Assembly: GCF_003576475.1 (NCBI RefSeq)
Contig: NZ_QWGR01000014.1
Span: forward strand, 1-64,000
Origin: Maribellus luteus
Lineage (GTDB): Bacteria > Bacteroidota > Bacteroidia > Bacteroidales > Prolixibacteraceae
Direction of reading: 5' to 3'
Length of the DNA stretch: 64,000 bases
Shown: piece after piece, positions 28,023 to 36,608 of the stretch
Position numbering within the stretch: the stretch's first letter is position 1
Layout of the letters: every line of letters begins with the position of its first letter
Program-made: the position numbers and the translations under genes
The notes under the pieces: model-generated
What the model was told of the DNA's origin: nothing
The model's database searches: none
The model's input: only the letters and a program-made list of their open reading frames with translations

Positions 28023-28230
28023 CTGTAATTGTGGCGGAGTAGATTTAAATACGGACCAAGTTTTAACATTTATTAATGATGTGCCGATAATAAGCAAATG
28101 CGTGGGGCGTTTATTTTGAAAAGGATAGGGTGTAGTGTTTTTTTCTTAGTGGTTAAGTTTGGTCAGCAATTCTTTTTACGCTTCACTTTTATCCTTTTTT
28201 CTTCTAAATTTGATTCTCAAAAATAAAACC

Positions 28231-28800
28231 ATGCTTCGCGACCTCATTGAAAAGAACCGCAGCTACCGCAGGTTCAAATCCGAAATAAAATTACGCCCCG
28301 AACAAATTGAAAGCTGGATCGATCTGGCCCGTTTAACCGCCAGCGGGCGAAATATGCAGCCTTTGAAATATGCCATTGTTACCGATGAAAAGCTATGTGG
28401 AAAGATTTTCCCGTTTTTGGGATGGGCCGGTTATTTGAGCGACTGGAAAGGGCCTGCTGAACCCGAACGTCCGGTAGCTTATGTAGTGGTTTTGAAAGAC
28501 CGGTTGATCTCCGAAAATCATTATTGCGACGATGGCATTGCGATGCAAAGCATTCTTTTGGCCGCGGTAGAAGACGGTTTTGGTGGCTGTATTGTGGGAT
28601 CGGTTAATAAAAGCAAGGTATCTCGGTTGCTGGAATTACCGGCACATCTTGAATTGCTGTGGGTGCTGGCGCTTGGGAAGCCTGCCGAAGAGGTGGTGAT
28701 TGATACCGCGCAGGATGATATTAAATACTGGCGCGATGAAAAAGACATTCATCATGTCCCGAAAAGGCCGCTAAACGAAGTGCTCATTCTAAAGAAATAG
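28231..28800 (+). CDS. Nitroreductase-family FMN oxidoreductase
   Basis: 189 residues from ATG 28231 (an upstream in-frame start at 28159 would add 24 hydrophobic residues, less likely). N-terminal IEKNRSYRRFKSE provides the phosphate-binding Arg/Ser of FMN; LTASGRNMQPLKYAIV, DGIAMQSILLAAVEDGFGGCIVGSV and LWVLALGKPAEE are typical of the family. Reduces nitro compounds, quinones or flavins with NAD(P)H; the natural substrate is unknown. Single gene. Confidence 0.88.
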   Translation: MLRDLIEKNRSYRRFKSEIKLRPEQIESWIDLARLTASGRNMQPLKYAIVTDEKLCGKIFPFLGWAGYLSDWKGPAEPERPVAYVVVLKDRLISENHYCDDGIAMQSILLAAVEDGFGGCIVGSVNKSKVSRLLELPAHLELLWVLALGKPAEEVVIDTAQDDIKYWRDEKDIHHVPKRPLNEVLILKK

Positions 28801-28805
28801 CAACA

Positions 28806-28834
28806 AAAAAGGATGGCTTTGAACCATCCTTTTA
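28806..28834. terminator. Bidirectional terminator between nitroreductase and proline dehydrogenase genes
   Basis: AAAAAGGATGG and CCATCCTTTT (28806-28816, 28824-28833) form a near-perfect stem with a 7-nt loop, flanked by A on one side and T on the other, so it can end transcription from both convergent genes. Confidence 0.75.
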
Positions 28835-28855
28835 AGAGTTTAACTTTTAAAAATA

Positions 28856-29800
28856 TTATCCCCTTACAAAAAGGGCTTTGATGATGTGTTGTGCCATTTT
28901 TGGATTTTCCTTTAGCCGGCGGGTGGAATAATTAAACCATTTTTGGCCGTACGGAACATAAACCCGCATAAGGTGACCTTCGTCGACAATGCTTTGACGG
29001 AGCTCGGGTGTTACACCGTACAACATCTGGAATTCATACATATTCTTCGGGATATTCATTTCCCGGATCATTTTCTGAGCTTCTTCCACCAGGTATTTGT
29101 CGTGGGTGGCAATTCCTGCGTACATCTTGTTTTCAAACATGTACCTGAGATCGTCCAGGTAGTGGTCGCGAATCTCCTGATATCCTTTGTACGCAACACT
29201 TTCCGGTTCAATGTAAATTCCCTTGCAAAGACGGAAACTGATCGGATGTGCCGCTGTGTTCAGATCATTCAGTGCTTCCAGATCGCTTTTGGTGCGTCTC
29301 AGGTAGGCCTGAACAACCAGCCCCACATTGGCGGGGAATTCGGTGCGCAGCCTTCTGAAAATGTCGATTTCCATGTCGACACACTGCGAGTCTTCCATGT
29401 CGATCCTGACAAAGGAATTTTTTGAAGCCGCCATTTTTACAATGTCACGCATGTAGTTATAGCAAGCCTCTTTATCGATCAGCAAGCCAAACATGGTGGG
29501 TTTTACCGAAAAGTTGCCCCGTATTTTATCGGCAGTAAACCGCTCAATTACTTCCATATATTCGTTGCGGTTTTGTTCGGCCTCTTCGAGCGTACTAATG
29601 AACTCGCCCAAAATGTCAATGGTGACTTCTATGTTCTTTGCATTGAGTAATTTGGATGCCAATAATCCATCTTCCAGCGTTTCGCCCGCAATATACCGTT
29701 TCGAAAATACCCACACCAGTTTTTTAGGCATGTACGGTAAAATATTTGAGATTATCTTGTTCAACATTTCGGTTTTTAGAATGATAACTTTTTTTGCCAT
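28856..29800 (-). CDS. Proline dehydrogenase family protein
   Basis: 314 residues, the mono-functional PRODH TIM barrel. Seen: RYIAGETLEDGL, VTIDILGEFISTLEEAEQN, FVRIDMEDSQCVDMEID, NVGLVVQAYLRRTKSDLEAL, FRLCKGIYIEP (FAD/substrate barrel strand), YAGIATHDKYLV, EFQMLYGVTPELR and the YVPYGQKWFNYSTRRLKENP C-terminal motif with paired Arg for substrate carboxylate. Oxidises L-proline to pyrroline-5-carboxylate with FAD, passing electrons to quinone. The partner P5C dehydrogenase is not in the window. Confidence 0.9.
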   Translation of the reverse strand: MAKKVIILKTEMLNKIISNILPYMPKKLVWVFSKRYIAGETLEDGLLASKLLNAKNIEVTIDILGEFISTLEEAEQNRNEYMEVIERFTADKIRGNFSVKPTMFGLLIDKEACYNYMRDIVKMAASKNSFVRIDMEDSQCVDMEIDIFRRLRTEFPANVGLVVQAYLRRTKSDLEALNDLNTAAHPISFRLCKGIYIEPESVAYKGYQEIRDHYLDDLRYMFENKMYAGIATHDKYLVEEAQKMIREMNIPKNMYEFQMLYGVTPELRQSIVDEGHLMRVYVPYGQKWFNYSTRRLKENPKMAQHIIKALFVRG

Positions 29801-29920
29801 GCTAAAAATACGATTGGGACCAACTTTAATTCAATGATGTTTATCATTCGGGAATTATGATTTAATGCAGGTTTTGGAGAAAGGATAATTGGAATGGCAT
29901 TAAAAAAATAGGATAGGGAC

Positions 29921-29949
29921 ATTGCATTTCAACTAAAAAATTATCTTTG
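29921..29949 (+). promoter_or_regulatory. Promoter of the OmpH-like gene
   Basis: ATTG (29921-29924), 17-nt spacer, TATCTTTG (29942-29949): a full -7 box and a one-mismatch -33 box. Predicted 5' UTR about 50 nt. Confidence 0.55.
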
Positions 29950-30004
29950 TCCGGTCTATATAAAATGATAAAACCTACTTGTTTGAATTTAAAGTAATAT
30001 TGTA

Positions 30005-30607
30005 ATGAAAGGATCATCAATTGTTGTCAGTGTAGTATTATTTGTGGCAGTTGCCGTTTTGTATGTTCTGCATTTTACCGGTGGTAATACTGATGGAAAA
30101 ACCAGTCCTGTCAGAAGTCAGGGGGGAGATTCTGTTGGCGGATTGAAAATTGCCTATGTTAAAGCCGATTCAATTATTTTGAATTATGAAATGGCGCAGG
30201 ATATGCACGATGAGTTTACTAAAAAACAAGAAGCTTATACCAGCGAATACGGAACCAAACGTCAGACTTTTGAAAAAGAAGCCGCGGCATTCCAGGAAAA
30301 ACTGCAGCGTGGTGGTTTTCTTACCGAGCAGCGTGCGGTGCAGGAACGCGATCGTTTAGTGGGAAAAGAGCAGGAAATTGTAAAACTTGATCAGGAATTA
30401 TCTGCCAAGTTAATGGAAATTCAGCAAGGCAATAACCAAAAAATTCTGGATAACCTGATGGATTACCTGAAGCGCTACAACGAAACTGCGAAGTATGATT
30501 TCATTTTCAACTCGGCAGAAGTGTTGATCGGGCCTGAGGCGCATAACCTGACCTCAGAAGTGCTGGCAGCAATGAACGAAGAATACAAGGCTACAAAAGA
30601 GCAATAA
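30005..30607 (+). CDS. OmpH/Skp-family periplasmic chaperone-like protein
   Basis: 200 residues. An N-terminal hydrophobic segment (SIVVSVVLFVAVAVLYVLHF) acts as signal or anchor. The body is the Skp fold: LKIAYVKADSIILNYEMAQDM, then a long charged coiled coil (about 75-140, rich in Lys/Glu/Gln), then ILDNLMDYLKRYNETAKYDFIF. Skp-like proteins hold outer-membrane proteins during transit. Followed by a strong terminator, so monocistronic. Confidence 0.85.
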   Translation: MKGSSIVVSVVLFVAVAVLYVLHFTGGNTDGKTSPVRSQGGDSVGGLKIAYVKADSIILNYEMAQDMHDEFTKKQEAYTSEYGTKRQTFEKEAAAFQEKLQRGGFLTEQRAVQERDRLVGKEQEIVKLDQELSAKLMEIQQGNNQKILDNLMDYLKRYNETAKYDFIFNSAEVLIGPEAHNLTSEVLAAMNEEYKATKEQ

Positions 30608-30628
30608 AAAGAAACAAACTGATAAATT

Positions 30629-30658
30629 AAATCCGGGTAATGCCCGGATTTTTTTTGC
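30629..30658 (+). terminator. Terminator of the OmpH-like gene
   Basis: AATCCGGG and GCCCGGATT form a GC-rich stem followed by eight T. Confidence 0.85.
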
Positions 30659-30682
30659 CTTTTATTTTAGTTTTGTAACACT

Positions 30683-31870
30683 GTGTTTGCTGATCAATAC
30701 ATAATCAAAAACCAAGTGAAAGCGCTGCTTTCGCAGGCGCCGGATGAAAGCACCGGAATTATCGTTGTAATTCCGTGTTTGCGCGAACCGGCCATTCAGG
30801 AAACGCTTGAGTCGCTTTCCAAATGCACTTTGCCCGGGTGTGCGGTTGAGGTCATTGTTTTGATCAATCATTCAGAAACAGCTGAGGAGGAAACCAAATC
30901 ATTTAACCTGAAAACCAAAGAGGAACTGGATGACTGGATCAGCAGAAAAGAGCAGAAAGGCATAAGCTTTTTTGCCGTTGGGCCGGTAGAGCTTCGAAAA
31001 AAATGGGCCGGTGCCGGACTGGCGCGGAAAAAGGGAATGGATGAAGCCGTTCTTAGGTTTAATACCATTGCGCGGAAAGAAGGTATCATTGTTTCGCTGG
31101 ATGCCGACACTTTGGTGGAGCCCAATTACCTGGTTGAAGTTGCTGCGCATTTCAAGATCAACAAGAGCCATGTTGGGGCTACCATTGCATTTCGCCATCA
31201 AACCGGGAAGCTTGAACAAGAACACCGGCGCGGGATAGAGCTTTACGAACAGTACCTCGCTTATTACAAACGGGCCCTCGATTTTGCAGGGTATCCGCAT
31301 TCGATGTTTACAGTCGGGTCGGCGTTTGCCGTTACTGCACAAGCTTATGTAAAAAGGGGCGGGATGAACCGACGGCAGGCTGGCGAGGATTTTTACTTTT
31401 TGCAAAACCTGGTTCAGATTGGAGAAGTAGGGGAGATACCTACAACTACGGTGCATCCTTCGGCGCGTTTGTCAGACCGGGTTCCTTTTGGGACCGGGCC
31501 TGTTTTGCAAAAGTGGATGGCCGGAGAAGAAGACCTCACCCAAACGTATAATTTCGATGCTTTTGTTGATTTAAAAGCCTTCTTCGATCGCACAGCCGAT
31601 TTCTATCTGGCAAATAAAGCGGGTTTTGAGAAGATAGCCGACGAATTGTCGGAGCCGGTGGCTGCATTTCTTGTCCAGGATGATTTTTTTAAAGACATAG
31701 CCGAGTTGAACGCCAATTGTGCTTCTGCCGGTGTGTTTAAAAAACGTTTCTTTCAGAAGTTTAACGCGTTCAGAATCCTGAAATACCTGAATTTTGTTCA
31801 TGCCGCCTTTTATTCCAAAGCTGGTTTGGAAGAACAATGCGCAAAGTTGAACCGCCTGTTTGGTCATTGA
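30683..31870 (+). CDS. Family 2 glycosyltransferase
   Basis: 395 residues from GTG 30683. GT-A fold: GIIVVIPCLREPAIQETLESL at the nucleotide-sugar-binding N-terminus, AGLARKKGMDEAV, the metal-binding DxD equivalent in VSLDADTLVEPNYL, and a later GEDFYFLQNLVQIG acceptor-site-like motif. No membrane helices, so a cytoplasmic or peripheral enzyme. Donor and acceptor unknown. The 3' end overlaps the convergent lipoprotein gene by 7 nt. Confidence 0.8.
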   Translation: MFADQYIIKNQVKALLSQAPDESTGIIVVIPCLREPAIQETLESLSKCTLPGCAVEVIVLINHSETAEEETKSFNLKTKEELDDWISRKEQKGISFFAVGPVELRKKWAGAGLARKKGMDEAVLRFNTIARKEGIIVSLDADTLVEPNYLVEVAAHFKINKSHVGATIAFRHQTGKLEQEHRRGIELYEQYLAYYKRALDFAGYPHSMFTVGSAFAVTAQAYVKRGGMNRRQAGEDFYFLQNLVQIGEVGEIPTTTVHPSARLSDRVPFGTGPVLQKWMAGEEDLTQTYNFDAFVDLKAFFDRTADFYLANKAGFEKIADELSEPVAAFLVQDDFFKDIAELNANCASAGVFKKRFFQKFNAFRILKYLNFVHAAFYSKAGLEEQCAKLNRLFGH

Positions 31871-32514
31871 ACCACCTTGTAGTCGGTGTTTTCCAGTTTA
31901 ATTGTTAACTCGTTAATGGGTGATTTTGACTTAAATGCGACAAATCCTTCAATTTTTTCCTGAGGATAGATAATCTCTGCGGCAATGTTAAAAACGTACA
32001 ATTTCTTTTGTAAAAAGTTCATCTTTTCAGTTGGGTCCTTTTGTTTTTCTTTCTGTTGAAATTCCGGATAGTCGCTGAATCCGTCACCGTCCAGATCATC
32101 GTCTACATCAAGGGCTGAAAGAAGGCCTTCGTAAGCCACATAAAAAACAATAAACACCGGAATTATATAGGCTGCTTTGGGGAATCGCCGGGTTTTTAAT
32201 TTTTCGGCTGCAAGTTTATTATTGACTATTTCCAGTTTGTTCCCTTCAGAGTAAAAGCCCAGCTGGCTCCCGTGAACAGGTTCTTCCGAGTTGTTCATTA
32301 CACTAATATATAGAAGCTGTACGTCGTTTTTATTGGCCCATCCTCTCCTGAAATTGTTTTTCCCGTATCTGATTTGGTCGGCAGAATAGCTGTATGTAAT
32401 GGCCGGGCTTACAACAGGTGGCTTTGTGGGGGCAACCTCAATGATTGTTTTGGGGCTTTTACAGCTTAGTGTAAACAATGTGAAAGCCAGTAATATGGCG
32501 GTGATCTTTTTCAT
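31864..32514 (-). CDS. Lipoprotein of unknown function
   Basis: 216 residues from ATG 32514 (19 residues upstream in frame lack signal features). Lipoprotein signal with LFTLSCKSPK. No family recognised. The body has a beta-rich N-terminal half (QLLYISVMNNSEEPVHGSQL), one hydrophobic segment near the middle (AYIIPVFIVFYVAYEGLLSAL), an Asp-rich stretch (DVDDDLDGDGFSDYPEF) reminiscent of a calcium-binding loop, and a beta-rich tail. It could be outer-membrane attached. Function not assigned. Confidence 0.7.
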   Translation of the reverse strand: MKKITAILLAFTLFTLSCKSPKTIIEVAPTKPPVVSPAITYSYSADQIRYGKNNFRRGWANKNDVQLLYISVMNNSEEPVHGSQLGFYSEGNKLEIVNNKLAAEKLKTRRFPKAAYIIPVFIVFYVAYEGLLSALDVDDDLDGDGFSDYPEFQQKEKQKDPTEKMNFLQKKLYVFNIAAEIIYPQEKIEGFVAFKSKSPINELTIKLENTDYKVVQ

Positions 32515-32941
32515 GCGTTTGTTTCTGTTTCTTACATAAGTTTGTTTGAATACGGATTCCGGATGTAGCAATAATCATTCCTTTTAATGAGCCTTTTCGC
32601 AAATCCTAAAAAAATGTGACGGTTAAATCTGCGGCAACTTTAGGTAAAATAAGTTATCGTTTCCGGATTAAAGAGGGGATACTTCTGGTGTTTGACCAAT
32701 CATTGTTTTCATTGAACGTTTTTGCACTGGTTTCGGTCGTTACAGCTATTCCATAATAAATTATATTGTTATAAAAATTAATTGAATCTTAATAGGTGTT
32801 CTAAGTGTTACTGGTTGGTATACAGTATTTTGTGGCGTATTTTGATAAATCAGGGGAATAAAATGAGGGATGTGGTTTGTTTTTTTGGCAAACTTTGTAC
32901 ATTTGCTGCAACGTTAATGTTTAATTAAAAACTTCATTGTT
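32515..32941. other. 427-nt intergenic region, ferredoxin promoter only
   Basis: A+T-rich, no ORF with coding character on either strand. The only clear signal is the ferredoxin promoter at its right end (next entry). Confidence 0.6.
32876..32905 (+). promoter_or_regulatory. Ferredoxin promoter
   Basis: TTTG (32876-32879), 18-nt spacer, TACATTTG (32898-32905): a perfect Bacteroidota consensus. The start codon is 36 nt downstream. Confidence 0.7.
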
Positions 32942-33112
32942 ATGGCATACAAAATTTCAGATGAATGTATTGCATGCGGAACTTGTATTGATGAGTGCCC
33001 GGTTGACGCGATCTCAGAAGGTGATATCTACACCATTGATGCGGAACTTTGCACTGATTGTGGTTCATGCGCAGAAGTTTGCCCGGTAGAAGCAATTTCA
33101 ATCGACGAATAA
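32942..33112 (+). CDS. Small 2[4Fe-4S] bacterial ferredoxin
   Basis: 56 residues, MAYKISDECIACGTCIDECP onwards. Two CxxCxxCxxxCP clusters (first C at 9, second set DCGSCAEVCPVEAI) give two [4Fe-4S] centres, the classic clostridial-type ferredoxin size. Acidic and cytoplasmic, it carries low-potential electrons, for example for pyruvate:ferredoxin oxidoreductase or hydrogenase. Own promoter and terminator mark a strongly expressed single gene. Confidence 0.95.
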   Translation: MAYKISDECIACGTCIDECPVDAISEGDIYTIDAELCTDCGSCAEVCPVEAISIDE

Positions 33113-33134
33113 GCCGGACAACATAAAGAAATTC

Positions 33135-33172
33135 AAAAAGCTCGTTAGTCATAAGACTGACGGGCTTTTTTT
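33135..33172 (+). terminator. Ferredoxin terminator
   Basis: AAAAAGCTCGTTAGTC pairs with GACTGACGGGCTTTTT (two G-U pairs on this strand), loop ATAA, then T. Strong hairpin. Confidence 0.85.
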
Positions 33173-33207
33173 GTGGACTTCTTTCACCAAATCTGGCAGA
33201 AATTTCT

Positions 33208-34803
33208 TCAGAAGCCGTTTAGTGGAAGAAGAACAGTAGGTAACAAAAGCAGAAAGCCCAGTACCGAAAGAATGACAATCAGCGGTGCCACCCATCGTAC
33301 CCATTTTTCATAGGGTATCCGGGCAATTCCGAGCACCCCGATTAACACGCCCGAAGTAGGTGTAATCATGTTGGTAAAACCGTCGCCGAGTTGAAATGCA
33401 ACCACTGTTGCCTGTCGTGAAATCCCTATTAAATCGGAAAATTGCGACATCATAGGCATGGTAAGTGCAGCTTTCCCTGATCCACTGGGTATGAATATGT
33501 TCAAAAAGGTTTGAATCAGGTACATGGCCGTAACCGAGCCAACTTTACCCATGTCCTGCATGGTTTTGGAAACTCCGTAAAGAATGGTGTCAATGATTTT
33601 TCCATCTTCCAGAACCACAATAATTCCTCCGGCCAGCCCCACTACCATTGCGGCAGATAAAATGTCTTTCGCCCCTGCAATAAACGATTGGGTAATTTGG
33701 TTGGCAGTGTTGCCTGCCGCAATTCCCGAAAAAACTCCCAGGGCAAGAAAAAGAGTGGCTATTTCCATTACGTACCACTGATAGCCCATCACGCCGATTA
33801 TCAGGAAAACAACCGTAAACAGAAGCAGGTTGAGAATATAGAAATGAACCGACTTTCGAAGTGATAATATTCCGAACAGAATAAACAGGGCAGTGGCAAC
33901 GGGGACTGCCGGAAAACGAAATACATGGTTTCCGATGTTCAGATCGGTGATGGGTTGCGAGTAGGAAAAGGCCAGTAAAACTACTGTCAGAAAGAGAAAA
34001 GAATACCAGGCAGTTCGCGGAACATTGTAATCGATCCGGATATTGTTTTCGCTGTTTCGGTGGCGCCAGTGTTGGTCGTCGTCATGCACCAGCGATTTTT
34101 CAGGGTGTTTTTTGATACGCGCTGCATACCATAAAATATAGGCAAATCCGGCAGCATTGATCAATACCCACATCACAATCCGGTATTCAATTCCGGAAAA
34201 AAGCGGAAGATCAGACAATCCCTGTGCAATTCCCACCGTGAATGGATTTAGAAAAGCACCCGCAAAACCAAGGGCGGCCGCCACAAAACAGAGCGAAACA
34301 CCCACAATGGAATCGTACCCCATGGTAATGGCCAATGGCACAAAAATAATGGTAAAGGCGATGGTTTCTTCGCTCATGCCAAACACTGCTCCAAACAGGC
34401 TGAACATCAGCATAATTCCGGTCAGGATAATGTTGTTAACCCCCAGTTTGCGCAGTACACGCGATCTTTCCCATTTTTTGGAAAATTGCAGAAAACTGTA
34501 AATACCAATATCAATCGATTTACTTTCGTTCAGGATCCAAAAAGCTCCACCAATCATCAGGATAAAAGCGATGATAGGGGCCGTATTCACAAAGCCATCA
34601 AAAAAAGCCGAAAAAATCTGCCAGCTTTGCCGGTTGCTTTCAATGTAATGAAACGAGTCGGGATTGATAACACTTCTTTCTACGCCATTTACAGTCACGG
34701 TTTCCCGAACAAATTCACCCCCCGGAATCATCCAGGTTAACAGGGCGCTGAAAACAATCAAAACAAAAATGATAACATAAGTATGAGGTACTTTTCTAAG
34801 CAT
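33208..34803 (-). CDS. YfcC/DcuC-like C4-dicarboxylate or peptide transporter
   Basis: 531 residues from ATG 34803 (a TTG ten codons upstream is less likely). About twelve hydrophobic helices, starting PHTYVIIFVLIVFSALLTWMIPGG. Matches the YfcC branch of the C4-dicarboxylate anaerobic carrier family: GMSEETIAFTIIFVPLAI, LGFAGAFLNPFTVGIAQGL, FLNIFIPSGSGKAALTMPMM and TNMITPTSGVLIGVLGIA. Substrate unproven; relatives have been linked to amino acids, peptides or acetate. Divergent from hutI, so a role with histidine or its products is possible but speculative. Confidence 0.85.
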   Translation of the reverse strand: MLRKVPHTYVIIFVLIVFSALLTWMIPGGEFVRETVTVNGVERSVINPDSFHYIESNRQSWQIFSAFFDGFVNTAPIIAFILMIGGAFWILNESKSIDIGIYSFLQFSKKWERSRVLRKLGVNNIILTGIMLMFSLFGAVFGMSEETIAFTIIFVPLAITMGYDSIVGVSLCFVAAALGFAGAFLNPFTVGIAQGLSDLPLFSGIEYRIVMWVLINAAGFAYILWYAARIKKHPEKSLVHDDDQHWRHRNSENNIRIDYNVPRTAWYSFLFLTVVLLAFSYSQPITDLNIGNHVFRFPAVPVATALFILFGILSLRKSVHFYILNLLLFTVVFLIIGVMGYQWYVMEIATLFLALGVFSGIAAGNTANQITQSFIAGAKDILSAAMVVGLAGGIIVVLEDGKIIDTILYGVSKTMQDMGKVGSVTAMYLIQTFLNIFIPSGSGKAALTMPMMSQFSDLIGISRQATVVAFQLGDGFTNMITPTSGVLIGVLGIARIPYEKWVRWVAPLIVILSVLGFLLLLPTVLLPLNGF

Positions 34804-35245
34804 AGCTGCAAGTTTTGGTTCCGAAAATAGCAATTCTTAGCGGAATCATTTCGACACATTCTTTTCAATAGCCAACATTCCCAGAAAGTTTGTTATTTCA
34901 TTCCACCGACTGACTGATTGGAATCGCTCCGGAGTTTCGTCAATAGTATTAATTATTACGTTAAGTAGAATGACAATCGTCATTTGAATTTATCCGGCTT
35001 AAAGCTTGATTTATCGGAGCATTTTTGTACCTTATTATTAAAATAAGTCACAAATTTAATTCGAATTAGAGAGGAAATGTGATCTTGATCTTGCAAAAGC
35101 CAAAAGTCGGGTATCTATAAACTGACGGATGGATTGTGTTGTTCGGGACTAATTATTGAAAAGGTGAGCGGAGAGTTGCAGAAGAAAGAGAAACGAGAAA
35201 CTCTCCGGCTTGAAACAATGAATTGAAAAATAAACATTTGAGTGT
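34804..35245. other. 442-nt divergent region between transporter and hutI
   Basis: No ORF. Holds a perfect palindrome ATGAC-AATC-GTCAT (34970-34983), listed separately, and a leader hairpin CGGAGAGTT/AACTCTCCG (35169-35177, 35199-35207) with a purine-rich 21-nt loop, 38 nt before hutI. No convincing TAnnTTTG box was found, so the hut promoter position is open. Confidence 0.5.
34970..34983. promoter_or_regulatory. ATGAC-N4-GTCAT palindrome upstream of hutI
   Basis: Perfect half-sites ATGAC/GTCAT around AATC. Half-sites and spacing are shared with the site at 51224-51237 before thrC. Resembles CRP/FNR-superfamily operators (TGAC-type), inferred. Confidence 0.4.
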
Positions 35246-36508
35246 ATGAAGTTATTACTGGAAAATATAAAAGAACTTGTTCAGGTGGAAGAGGATCCGG
35301 TGTCGTACCGGGCCGGTAAAGAAATGAGCAAGGTTAACACCATCAAAAATGCTTTTGTAATTATCCGTGATGAGATTATTGAAGAGTTTGGGCGGATGGA
35401 TCAATTGAAGGATGTTTATTGCGATGATGACTTGCTGATTGAGATCGATTGCTCCAACCGTCTGGTATATCCCGCTTATTGCGATTCGCACACGCATCTG
35501 GTTTATCCGTCGGCACGCGAAAAGGAATTTGTGGATCGGATTAAAGGACTTTCGTATGAAGAGATTGCACGTCGCGGCGGTGGAATTCTTAATTCGGCCA
35601 AACGCTTGCACGAAGCATCGGAAGAAGAGTTGTTCAACGACGCTATGCACCGGATCATCGAAATCATGAAAATGGGAACCGGGGCAGTGGAGATCAAAAG
35701 CGGATACGGTTTAAATACGGAAGATGAACTGAAGATGCTGCGGGTTATTCGCTGGATAAAAGAAACTGCGCCAATTTGTGTGCGGGCTACGTTTTTGGGA
35801 GCCCACGCCATTCCCGCCGAGTATAAAAGCAATCCTTCGAAATATGTTGATGTGATCATTAACGAAATGATTCCGCAGGTGGCAGCCGAAGAACTGGCTG
35901 ATTTTATAGATGTGTTTTGTGATAAAGGCTTTTTTACGGTAGAAGATACCGAACGGATACTGATGGCCGGGTTAAAATATGGATTGAAACCAAAAATTCA
36001 TGCCAACGAACTCGGCTTAACCGGTGGCGTTCAGGTAGGGGTTAAATACGGAGCATTGTCGGTCGATCATCTTGAATTTATTGAAGAAAACGAGATTGCA
36101 GCACTGCAAAACAGCGAAACCATGCCAACTGTATTACCCGGAGCTGCTTTTTTTCTGGGTATGAAGCTTTCTCCGGTACGCGAAATGATAGAAGCCGGTT
36201 TGCCCATTGCGCTGGCTTCGGATTTTAACCCGGGCTCTTCGCCCAGTGGTAACATGAGCCTCATTGCCGCCATGGGATGTATCAACTACAAAATGCTTCC
36301 GGAGGAAGTGATCAACGCAACTACGCTCAATACAGCCTACGCAATGGGTATTAGCGATTCGTACGGCAGCATTGCCCGCGGAAAGGTAGCCAACCTGTTT
36401 ATTACTTCCGAGATTCCGGGTATTGAGTACATTCCGTATTATTATGGCTCCAGTTTGGTGGAAACAGTTATTTTGAATGGTGAAGTTCAGACTTTCGAAC
36501 GCTGTTAA
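35246..36508 (+). CDS. hutI: Imidazolonepropionase
   Basis: 420 residues, amidohydrolase TIM barrel. Metal-site motif YCDSHTHLVYPSAREKEF, then GGGILNSAKRLHEA, MKMGTGAVEIKSGYGLN, FLGAHAIPAEYK, FCDKGFF, IHANELGLTGGVQVG (second metal His) and ASDFNPGSSPSGNM with catalytic Asp. Hydrolyses 4-imidazolone-5-propionate to N-formimidoyl-L-glutamate, third step of histidine degradation. 100 nt later comes ftcD, which uses this product. HutH and HutU are not in the window. Confidence 0.95.
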   Translation: MKLLLENIKELVQVEEDPVSYRAGKEMSKVNTIKNAFVIIRDEIIEEFGRMDQLKDVYCDDDLLIEIDCSNRLVYPAYCDSHTHLVYPSAREKEFVDRIKGLSYEEIARRGGGILNSAKRLHEASEEELFNDAMHRIIEIMKMGTGAVEIKSGYGLNTEDELKMLRVIRWIKETAPICVRATFLGAHAIPAEYKSNPSKYVDVIINEMIPQVAAEELADFIDVFCDKGFFTVEDTERILMAGLKYGLKPKIHANELGLTGGVQVGVKYGALSVDHLEFIEENEIAALQNSETMPTVLPGAAFFLGMKLSPVREMIEAGLPIALASDFNPGSSPSGNMSLIAAMGCINYKMLPEEVINATTLNTAYAMGISDSYGSIARGKVANLFITSEIPGIEYIPYYYGSSLVETVILNGEVQTFERC

Positions 36509-36608
36509 AAATCATTCCCTTTGCCATCCCCTTGTTCTAAATTCGCCTTTCAAAAGGATGAAATTGAAAACCTGTGTGACATAATTTCACGATTGAAAAA
36601 CCTGTAGT

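Noticed and set aside
30899-31456. 185-residue minus-strand frame inside the glycosyltransferase gene
   Set aside because: Antisense shadow of a gene with clear GT-A motifs.
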